A stretch of 11,346 nucleotides of DNA from JAHFHB01 sp964393875 (lineage in GTDB: Bacteria > Omnitrophota > Omnitrophia > Omnitrophales > Aquincolibacteriaceae), in the NCBI GenBank assembly GCA_964393875.1, contig CAYMUZ010000107.1, positions 1 through 11,346 on the forward strand. Reading direction: 5' to 3'. A program made the position numbers and the translations under genes. The stretch's first letter is position 1. Every line of letters starts with the position of its first letter. Below are positions 1-6,900 of this stretch, piece after piece. The notes below the pieces were generated by a model. It worked only from the letters and a program-made list of their open reading frames with translations, made no database searches and was not told the origin of the DNA.

Positions 1-936
1 AGGCATGGGCTTGGGTTGAATCTTTTCACCGGTTTTGACATCAAATGGTGTCACACCATGCATTTTCTCACTGTCGGTTGACGCAAATTTACAGCCGTGC
101 CCCTTTTCAGTCACGATGTGCAGAAGGCAGCAATCCCGCAGGGATAAAACTTTTTTCAGCATTTCAACTAAGCCCATCACATCATGCCCGTCGACCGGCC
201 CAAAATAGCGGACTCCCAATTCTTCGAACAAAATCCCGGGTACAAGCAAATGCTTCATCCCCTCAAGGCCTGAAGTCGCAATACGCCGCAGACGAGGAAA
301 CCGGTCAAGCTGTTTTTCAGCTTCACTGCGAATTCGGTTATAGATGGGGTTGGTCAAAATCTTATTGAAACACTTACTGATTCCGCCGACATTTTTCGAG
401 ATAGACATTTCATTGTCGTTGAGAACAATAAGCATGTCTTTTTTGAGGTGCCCGGCGTTGTTAAGCGCCTCGTAGCTAAGGCCAGCCGTCATGGCGCCAT
501 CGCCGACAACCGCTACCACATGTTCAGTGCCCTGCCGTAAATCACGGGCGGCCGCGAGCCCAAGAGCCTGGGAAATGGCTGTTCCCGCATGGCCGACAAT
601 GAAATGATCGTACGGGCTCTCAAAGGGCGAGGGAAAACCACTGAGTCCGCCGTGCTTGCGCAGTGTCGGCATACGGTCGCGCCGGCCTGTGATCATTTTA
701 TGAACATAGGCCTGGTGACCGACATCCCAACAAATTTTGTCACGCGGCGCATCCAGAACATAATGGAGAGCGACGTTGAGTTCTAGCGCACCGAGACTGG
801 CGCCAAGATGCCCACCGGTCTTGGCCACGTAATCGATAAGAGCCTCGCGATATTCGGCAGCCACCTCTGGCAATTTTTCAAGCGGGATCTTTTTAAGATC
901 GGCCGGAGAATTAATTTGATGAATCCACTGTGTCAT
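1..936 (-). CDS. dxs: 1-deoxy-D-xylulose-5-phosphate synthase, N-terminal half (3' end outside window)
   Basis: DXS condenses pyruvate and glyceraldehyde 3-phosphate, using thiamine diphosphate, to give 1-deoxy-D-xylulose 5-phosphate, the entry step of the MEP isoprenoid pathway; the enzyme is cytosolic. I translated the frame by hand: it is open for 312 codons from ATG at 936 to the left edge, about half of the usual 620-640 residues. Visible family signatures are TGGHLGASLG (residues 40-49; H43 aligns with the catalytic His of the family), WDVGHQAY, TGRRD, the thiamine-diphosphate/Mg motif GDGAMTAG followed by LNDNEMSIS, LLVPGILFEELG, GPVDGHD and EKGHG. Its ATG overlaps the ispA stop in an ATGA arrangement (933-936). 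The nearest AGGA is 16 nt upstream, too far to be a good Shine-Dalgarno, so translational coupling to ispA is likely. It is the last gene of the operon visible here. Confidence 0.96.
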   Translation of the reverse strand, partial: MTQWIHQINSPADLKKIPLEKLPEVAAEYREALIDYVAKTGGHLGASLGALELNVALHYVLDAPRDKICWDVGHQAYVHKMITGRRDRMPTLRKHGGLSGFPSPFESPYDHFIVGHAGTAISQALGLAAARDLRQGTEHVVAVVGDGAMTAGLSYEALNNAGHLKKDMLIVLNDNEMSISKNVGGISKCFNKILTNPIYNRIRSEAEKQLDRFPRLRRIATSGLEGMKHLLVPGILFEELGVRYFGPVDGHDVMGLVEMLKKVLSLRDCCLLHIVTEKGHGCKFASTDSEKMHGVTPFDVKTGEKIQPKPMP

Positions 937-1763
937 GTGCTTTTTTGAGGAATCCTTTTCTCAAGAAAATTGGCAAGAAAAATCAATTTTTCACCCTGGC
1001 TTCCGAGAAAATCGACTTCACGCTTCGCGTTTTCAAGCAATGCCCGAGTTTTCTCTTCAAGCTCGCGAAACGTCATATGCCGGAGGTACCCGTCGCCATC
1101 ATCCAAATCGTCGACACATTGAAACGCAAGCCCAAGCATTTCACCGTAGCGTTCCAGACTTCGCAGAGAATCACCGGTTGCTCCAGCTGCCAGCGCCCCG
1201 GAAACAGCCGCCGCCTTGATCAACTTGCCCGTTTTGTGGATGTTGACGAAATCCAACATCGCCGCATCCGCGGGCCGATTAAGCGCATCCAAATCTGCGG
1301 CCTGACCGCCGATCATACCATAAGTCCCCGCAGCCGTCGATATCTCGGCAATCAACTTGACAGCCCGTTCCGCCGGCTTTACCCGGGCCAAAAGCTCAAA
1401 AGCCTGTGTCAATAACCCATCGCTCGCCAGTAAGGCCGTTGCCTCCCCAAATTTCTTATGACAGGTCGGTTGACCGCGCCGAAAATCGTCGTTATCGAGC
1501 GCGGGCAGATCATCTTGTACCAACGAGTAACAATGAATAAGTTCCAGCGCAACGGCCGGTAAGACAGCCTCCGTGCGGTGCCCACCGAGCGCCGTACAAG
1601 CCGCAACCACAAGCGCCGGCCGGAACCGTTTTCCGCCAGACAACACCGCATAGTTCATCGCTTCATGCAATGGCTGGGGATAAATACCCGGATTCGGCAA
1701 AAAACTGCGAATCGCGACATCGATAAACTCAAGTTCTTCTTTGAAAACAGATTCGTAATTCAA
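933..1763 (-). CDS. ispA: Short-chain polyprenyl (geranyl/farnesyl/geranylgeranyl) diphosphate synthase
   Basis: Trans-prenyltransferase that condenses isopentenyl diphosphate with allylic diphosphates to make C10-C20 prenyl diphosphates; soluble, all-helical. The 276 residues include SGGKRFRP (42-49, diphosphate/IPP binding), the first aspartate-rich motif DDLPALD (84-90) followed by DDFRRG, an HKTG motif near 175, and the second aspartate-rich motif DDLDD (218-222). It is shorter than typical IspA (about 295-300): after DDLDD the protein goes directly into GDGYLRHMTF and a helix, without the usual glycine/lysine loop ending in GKxTY. Product chain length cannot be read from this sequence. 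The start is TTG at 1763: it overlaps the xseB stop as TTGA and has GAGGA 9 nt upstream (1773-1777), and no in-frame ATG lies between this and the family's N-terminal helix. The stop overlaps the dxs start. The neighbouring dxs supplies the MEP route that makes its substrates. Confidence 0.93.
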   Translation of the reverse strand: MNYESVFKEELEFIDVAIRSFLPNPGIYPQPLHEAMNYAVLSGGKRFRPALVVAACTALGGHRTEAVLPAVALELIHCYSLVQDDLPALDNDDFRRGQPTCHKKFGEATALLASDGLLTQAFELLARVKPAERAVKLIAEISTAAGTYGMIGGQAADLDALNRPADAAMLDFVNIHKTGKLIKAAAVSGALAAGATGDSLRSLERYGEMLGLAFQCVDDLDDGDGYLRHMTFRELEEKTRALLENAKREVDFLGSQGEKLIFLANFLEKRIPQKST

Positions 1764-2080
1764 ATGAGTAAATCCTCGCCGGATCCAGCGGTTTCTTTAT
1801 CCGCGGAAGGGCTGCGGCGTGAGGCCCGGCTGCGGGGACTTTTGGGTTCAGACGCATCCGCCGCTTCAAACGGCTCCCGCACGAAATCACCTTTGGCGGT
1901 TCGCGTAAGCACTTCGATTTTCTTCTCGGCCTGCGCAAGCTTTTCCTGACACTGCCGTGAAAGTTTAATGCCTTCCTCGTAACGGCTCAGCGCCTCTTCA
2001 AGCGTCACGCTGCCGCTCTCAAGCATCTCCACAATTTTTTCGAGCTTCTCCAATGCCTTTTCAAAAGAAACTTCTGTCAT
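1760..2080 (-). CDS. xseB: Exodeoxyribonuclease VII small subunit, with C-terminal extension
   Basis: XseB binds the large subunit XseA to form exonuclease VII, which degrades single-stranded DNA to oligonucleotides. Residues 1-60 carry the family pattern: FEKALEKLEKIVEMLESG, then VTLEEALSRYEEGIKLSRQCQEKLAQAEKKIEVL, predicted as two helices. The protein is 106 residues, whereas XseB is usually about 70-85. Roughly residues 62-106 form a charged Ser/Arg/Glu/Pro-rich tail that looks disordered and is not part of the known fold. The ATG at 2080 is one nucleotide after the xseA stop, and a strong purine-rich ribosome site (AGGAAAGGGGG, 2087-2097) lies within the end of xseA. The stop overlaps the ispA TTG. 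Stoichiometric co-expression with xseA is the obvious reason for the tight spacing. Confidence 0.92.
   Translation of the reverse strand: MTEVSFEKALEKLEKIVEMLESGSVTLEEALSRYEEGIKLSRQCQEKLAQAEKKIEVLTRTAKGDFVREPFEAADASEPKSPRSRASRRSPSADKETAGSGEDLLI
1773..1777 (-). promoter_or_regulatory. Shine-Dalgarno GAGGA supporting the TTG start of ispA
   Basis: GAGGA on the minus strand lies 9 nt before TTG at 1763-1761, inside the last codons of xseB. It is the main evidence that the prenyl synthase starts at this TTG and not at a downstream ATG (codon 36), which would remove the N-terminal helices. Confidence 0.6.
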
Positions 2081-2081
2081 C

Positions 2082-3299
2082 TCAGGCCCCCTTTCCTCTA
2101 TGCACCCTTGTCACTTTAGAATAAACCTCGCCGCCCAGAAGCTGGGTTCTAATTTCTTCACCGGGCTGAATCTGCCCAATCTGTCTGAGCAAGCGCCCGT
2201 CAATAAGCGTTGTCAGGGAATAGCCACGCTCCAAAACACCCAGCGGATTTAAAACCCTGAGCTGTCCGGCAGCACTCAGAAGCGATTGTTTTTTAAGTTC
2301 GAAAAAACTGCGTCCGTAATTTTGGAGCTGCCGCATGAGCTCGTCAAAACGTTGAGAAAACTGGTCGACTAAAACCCGCGGCTGTTGAAACGCGTAACTG
2401 GATTTTAAAATCTGCAGTGATTTTTTTTTAACCTCGACAAATGCCCTGATGGCATTTTGGATGCGGCTTTCGAAATCGAAAAGGCGCTTCTGCACATCTT
2501 CGGCATTCTGCACCACTAGTTCCGCGGCGGCGGATGGGGTAGGCGCGCGTAAATCGGCCACCAGATCACAAATCGTCCAGTCAATTTCGTGCCCTACGGC
2601 CGAAATCACAGGGATGCGCGACCGATAAACCGCACGCGCCACCCCCTCCTCATTGAACGCCCACAGATCTTCCAGACTGCCGCCTCCGCGCCCCACAATT
2701 AACACATCCATTTCGCCGTCAGCCAGGGCATTCATCCTGTCAATCGCTTCTGCAATCTCGGCGGCCGCCCCTTCCCCCTGCACTTTCACCGGTGCAATCA
2801 AAACCTGTGTTCCTCCAAAGCGCCGGTTGATTACCTGCAGCATATCCCGAATCACCGCGCCTGTCGGCGAAGTCACGATGCCCACGGTGCGGGGAAATCT
2901 TGGAATCGGCCGTTTGCGCTCCTGCGCAAACAGCCCCTCTTTTTCAAGTTTCTCCTTCAGCTGCAAAAAAGCCAACTGAAGCGCCCCCATCCCCTGCGGC
3001 TCAAGTTTGTGGATGTAAAGCTGGTACTGGCCGCGCGCGTCATAAAGAGAAATCTGTCCGAAGGCCACCACTTTCAAGCCGTCTTTCAACTCAAACTTCA
3101 AGCCCTGATTGAAGCGGCTGAAAAAAGCTGCGCTGATCTGCGACGCGTTATCTTTGAGTGAAAGATAAATATGGCCTGAGCTGTGGTATTTGAGGTTAGA
3201 AACTTCACCTTCAATCCAAATACCGCCATAGCGCGTTTCAAGCAACCCGCGGACTTCACGGTTCAGCTGCGAAACCGTATAAATCTTGGGTGCGTCCAT
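2082..3299 (-). CDS. xseA: Exodeoxyribonuclease VII large subunit
   Basis: Catalytic subunit of exonuclease VII, a metal-dependent single-strand-specific nuclease active from both ends, used in repair and recombination. The 405 residues contain an N-terminal OB-fold for ssDNA binding (about 1-100: YTVSQLNREVRGLLE, IWIEGEVSNLKYHSSGHIYLSLKD), then the catalytic domain (about 120-270) with RFPRTVGIVTSPTGAVIRD, DVLIVGRGGGSLEDLWAFN, IPVISAVGHEIDWTICDLVADLRAPTPSAAAELV. A coiled-coil section (about 270-340) follows, then the C-terminal LERGYSLT motif. It is somewhat shorter than the E. coli protein (456), mainly in the coiled coil. The ATG at 3299 has GAGAGG 5 nt upstream (3305-3310), overlapping the stop of the cyclo-ligase gene. 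A run of nine A residues in the coding strand (+ strand T9 near 2421) encodes three lysines. Confidence 0.97.
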   Translation of the reverse strand: MDAPKIYTVSQLNREVRGLLETRYGGIWIEGEVSNLKYHSSGHIYLSLKDNASQISAAFFSRFNQGLKFELKDGLKVVAFGQISLYDARGQYQLYIHKLEPQGMGALQLAFLQLKEKLEKEGLFAQERKRPIPRFPRTVGIVTSPTGAVIRDMLQVINRRFGGTQVLIAPVKVQGEGAAAEIAEAIDRMNALADGEMDVLIVGRGGGSLEDLWAFNEEGVARAVYRSRIPVISAVGHEIDWTICDLVADLRAPTPSAAAELVVQNAEDVQKRLFDFESRIQNAIRAFVEVKKKSLQILKSSYAFQQPRVLVDQFSQRFDELMRQLQNYGRSFFELKKQSLLSAAGQLRVLNPLGVLERGYSLTTLIDGRLLRQIGQIQPGEEIRTQLLGGEVYSKVTRVHRGKGA

Positions 3300-3308
3300 T
3301 TCAGCCTC

Positions 3309-3872
3309 TCAATCCGTCACCACAAAATCCATACGCACATCATGCCGCCGAACTGGAATTTTTTTTAAAATCTGCTCGCGGAAACCTACACCGATTTTCA
3401 CCACATGCCCCGCTTTCGCAAGCAAGCGATCAAAATAGCCACCGCCTCGGCCAAGCCTCACGCCCTCACGGGTAAATCCCAAACCGGGAACAATCGCTAA
3501 ATCCATATCCTGAATATCGCCCTGCCGGGATTTCGCTCTTTGGGGTTCATGAATCCCATAAGGGCCGAGCTGAAGATCCTTTTTCAGATTCGTAACCCGA
3601 TATAAAAAAATGCGCCCGTCCTCAATACGCGGCAGATAAACCGCTCGCGGAGTCCGCAACAGCCGGCGAATCAACGGCCGAGTGTCCAACTCATCCTGAC
3701 GAGCCGCATAAATCAGAATACGCTGCGATTTCTGGACAAAATCTGAACGCCAAAGCTCCCGACAAACAGATAAGCTCTTTTGGCGCCTTTCTGCCTTTAA
3801 AATCACCGCTATGTTCCTCTTTAACTCATTTCTCAATAACGATTTATCGTTTTTTCTCAAGGAGGGGTTCAT
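3309..3872 (-). CDS. fau: 5-formyltetrahydrofolate cyclo-ligase (5,10-methenyltetrahydrofolate synthetase)
   Basis: Converts 5-formyltetrahydrofolate to 5,10-methenyltetrahydrofolate with ATP hydrolysis, returning the storage or inhibitory folate to the active one-carbon pool; cytosolic. At 187 residues it has the normal family length. Signatures seen are LLRNELKR near the N-terminus, YLPRIEDGRIFLYRV, YGIHEP, the phosphate-binding signature DLAIVPGLGFTREGVRLGRGGGYFDRLL, VKIGVGFREQ and the C-terminal HDVRMDFVVTD. The start is ATG at 3872. No clear Shine-Dalgarno precedes it, unlike the genes downstream. It is the first gene of the leftward operon and ends 9 nt before xseA. Only about 38 nt separate its start from the terminator of the giant gene, so its promoter must be very close, lie within the terminator repeat, or be absent (read-through). 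Confidence 0.95.
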   Translation of the reverse strand: MNPSLRKNDKSLLRNELKRNIAVILKAERRQKSLSVCRELWRSDFVQKSQRILIYAARQDELDTRPLIRRLLRTPRAVYLPRIEDGRIFLYRVTNLKKDLQLGPYGIHEPQRAKSRQGDIQDMDLAIVPGLGFTREGVRLGRGGGYFDRLLAKAGHVVKIGVGFREQILKKIPVRRHDVRMDFVVTD

Positions 3873-3903
3873 GATGAGTTCTGTATTTTAGCGCAAACAG
3901 CTC

Positions 3904-3949
3904 AAAAAATACAGGGACGGTTCTCTGTTTTTTGAGAACCGTCCCTGTA
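3904..3949 (-). terminator. Intrinsic terminator of the giant gene: perfect 16-bp hairpin plus T-run
   Basis: A perfect 16-bp inverted repeat (arms 3910-3925 and 3934-3949, core GGGACGGTTCTC / GAGAACCGTCCC) encloses an 8-nt loop. Read on the minus strand it is followed at once by TTTTTT (3909-3904). The + strand has no T-run after the stem, so the signal points leftward and fits termination of the giant ORF, whose stop is 31 nt upstream. The GC-rich palindrome also resembles REP-like dispersed elements that I recall from other bacterial genomes; copy number cannot be judged here. Confidence 0.82.
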
Positions 3950-3980
3950 GAATAAAAAGCCTGCTCATGAGGGTTAAACG

Positions 3981-6900
3981 TTATGCAGAAGCCTCTATCT
4001 GACGCCGCATGAGATTCTGCAGCATGACATTCGCAGCCGCAGCGCTGACGCTCAACGAATTCTGCCGCGTGCCCTGCCCCAATTCAAGTCCCGCAAAACC
4101 CTGAAGCCAAAGCGCCGCCAGCAGTTCTTTTTTCAACTTTTGTCCACTCAGCTGCGGCTGCCGGCGCAAAAGATCAGCCTGGGTTTTCAAGATGCGTCCG
4201 CTTAAAAAGCCCAAAAACTCGGCCGTACGAGGACTACGTCCCACTGTATCCATATCATGAATTTCAAGCGGAAGGAACATACTGTTAACGGTTCCGCGGT
4301 AATCAAAAACAACCGTGGGAACTGCCGCCTGGTCCCTCTGTGCGTGAAGTTCGCTTTTTTGACTCAGCTTCACATCGCGCGGCGTAATCTTAAGATCCCG
4401 AAGTCTATTTTCCGTAGCACGATCAAAACGCCCGCCTTGTTTTAAAAACTCGCTAATTTCGCCTTGGTTAAAAGACGCCGTAAATCCCTTCCAAAAACTT
4501 GCCGGAGATCGGCTTTGAAACGATTCCGGTAAAGCCACTCCCACAACCACAGAATTATGAATCTCACCCGCTGCCGCCAAAGACTGCATCACTTCATCAA
4601 ACGCCCCTGTCGGCAGGGCTTCTGCTTGCGCGACCGCAGCGGCTTCAAACTGCGCTGCGCCGAGCTGGCGGTAGGCCCTTTGCACTTGTTCTGTCCGTCG
4701 AGGCTCAATGGCTTGAACGCGTTTTTTTGTGTTTTCTCGCGGATGAGAAATTACAGCCACAAAACGCATAGCGTCGTTAATATCTCGTTTTGAATATTCC
4801 ACTTCACTTCTCGATAGTCTCACTTCGGAACGGGAGTGGCTGTAGCTCAATGCTGCGTTAAGGACATTTTGGAGCGCTAGATCCTGCCTTTCGCCAATGA
4901 GGGTAGCCACAAATGCCGGAAAGCCATTAAAAGTAAGGGTCAGTTGGTGGGTCTGTTCATCATACGCAATCACCGGTCTTTCATTTCTCCAAAGAACCGT
5001 GCGTCGGTCCAGCTCGCGCTGAAGCGCCTGTCCGTCCACCGCGGTAAAATCATTGATCCCTGTAATGCGCACGCGGAAAGTCCCCGTTGAAGGCACTACC
5101 ACCGCCCCGGCTGTCCACACCACTGTGGCCTGCGGCACATCCGCCCGCACTTCAGGGCTATGTGAAGCGGCTAAATCCGGCCGGACCATTTTTAATGTCG
5201 CGATCACAGCCGGCTCGAGGGATTCCAGGGTGTCTCCCGCTGCCGTTGCAGACGCGGGGAAAGACATTCCAATAATGCCCTCTCCAAACCTGACCTTGAC
5301 GATCACCCTGCCTGGCACACGGATAATCTTGTAACCCTTCTCTATCGCCGCCTGGTCTTGTTTTAGATACCCTGGAACATCCGCCCCGGGAGGATTGATC
5401 TTGAGATAATCTTTCTGCTCCAAAATCCAATCTTTAGTGACCACGGATGAATCCGGCAAGTCCTTCCTCAGAGTCCTAATGAAGCCGACGAAGGGTTCGT
5501 TCACATAGGTGACTTGCCCATTTTCGGCATACCAAGCCGTATGCGTCTGCAGATCCAAAAATCCGCTCACGTCTTGAATTGTCTGCGCACGCACTTCGGA
5601 GCGGACCAAATGGATGATTCCATCGCTCGTCAGACGGTCGGTGAGCTGACGGATAAATGCTTTTTTCTCCCCCGGCTTTGCCGTGGGTAATCCCAGTTCA
5701 GACCATGATCGGATGATCACGTGATGCAACACTTTCGCCGAATGAATATCCGCCCAGCTGATTTGGCGCGCATTCCAGCGCTGATCCGGATCTAAGGCGT
5801 TTACAGGGTTGGATAATGACTCTTTGCCAACATCAACCATCGCTCTTGAAATCAAATCAAGCAAAGTGTCTGTGGTATGTCCGGGTACAGCCAGATTGAT
5901 AAAAGGAGTATTTAAGGCCGCGGCCCGCGCGCGCAGTTGTTCAACAATACGCTCTAAAGACTTAGCCAGCAGATGATCCGCGCTAAAAGGCCAAAACGGA
6001 GCCTCTAAAATTATTTTTTCGGCGCCCGGGTCAAGGCGAAGGGTCGCGTCTAAAATGGGAGCGTTGTCTTTGAGCGAACCGTTGGGTTTCCGGTCTTTTG
6101 CATCCATAAAAATAACCGACGCGCTTTGAGAAGATTCGTGCGATTGATGCACGATCAGATCCGGCTCATCGCTGAACGGTTGACTCTCGGTGCCGAATCG
6201 CGGGATATGCCAATCCTTGATGAGAAACTTATCGATTTGCTGATACATCCAGCCTGCTGTCGTATCCGAAACTGACAGCAAATGCCATCCAAGGGATTCA
6301 ATCACGGGTCTTAAAACAGGAAGCAGATCCTGATCCACATCCACCACGTTAAAAATATCATCCAGCGTCAGCTGTCTGAAGCTTAGAGAAACGCTGTCCA
6401 GCATCGCAGCAACTTGACCGCCAACCCCGACCCTGTTACGGAAGACACTAACGCGCTCTTTTGTCGCGAATTCTTCCATTTTCTGGCGGAGGGCTGTATT
6501 GGCCGCGATCCGCTGATAGCGTTCAAGAGCCGCTTGATTGGGAATAAGGTTTTTTACAGCCGCCTCTGAATCCAGACTGCCTTCTAGAAGATTTTTCCAG
6601 TCGAGTTTTGCGTAAGACTTACCGGTAAGCTCCTGATTAATTTTTTCATTCTTTAGCAGGCGGACCAACACACGATACTTGGTTTCACCCTCATCGCCGT
6701 AGCCAAGAAGTTGAAATAGATCCCAGGTGTTGTAAATTGTCTTATGCTCCGGATCCTCTACCCAACCCTCAACTTGTTTATCTTCGGGCTCCAGCTCGAC
6801 TAACGCGTTACGGTTATAGACAGGTATCTCAACTTGGTGCCGCTGAAAATAATCGTCCAGCTGATCCATCAAAAGCTCTGCTGCCTGCAAATGCTCATAA

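Larger units (their letters stand above)
3981..5603 (-). other. C-terminal section of small RSEVR-bounded modules, unassigned
   Basis: Residues 1915-2454. RSEVR-type motifs at 1915, 2063, 2172 and 2179 cut this section into modules of about 148, 109 and 275 residues. The first contains DLQTHTAWYAENGQVTYV and IIRVPGRVIVKVRFGEGIIGMSFP (beta-rich). The second contains TGTFRVRITGINDFTAVDGQALQREL and QTHQLTLTFNGFPAFVATLIGE, which looks like a small alpha/beta domain. The third is Ala/Gln/Arg-rich and mostly helical, with VVFDYRGTVNSMFLPLEI in its middle and a helical end (AAAANVMLQNLMRRQIEASA). I cannot assign a function to any of them. Confidence 0.5.

Noticed and set aside
280..330. RSEAE in Dxs as an RSEVR-like copy outside the giant gene
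   Set aside because: It falls in a helix where DXS proteins generally have similar charged residues, so ordinary family sequence explains it.
930..1415. 161-codon open frame on the + strand
   Set aside because: It lies wholly antisense to the prenyl synthase, whose motifs are unambiguous; the translation has no family features.
2421..2429. Run of nine A (coding strand) in xseA as a phase-variation or slippage site
   Set aside because: It encodes Lys-Lys-Lys in the coiled coil with the frame intact; no sign of a regulated frameshift.
4287..4307. FDYRGTV in the C-terminal module, resembling the HAD phosphatase motif DxDGT
   Set aside because: The second, catalytic Asp is Arg, the hydrophobic strand before it is short and no later HAD motifs follow, so it is not supported as a HAD domain.
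4344..4358. KSELH (residues 2330-2334) as a seventh, degenerate RSEVR copy
   Set aside because: Only Ser and Glu match. Position in a linker-like stretch is suggestive but the similarity is too weak to count.
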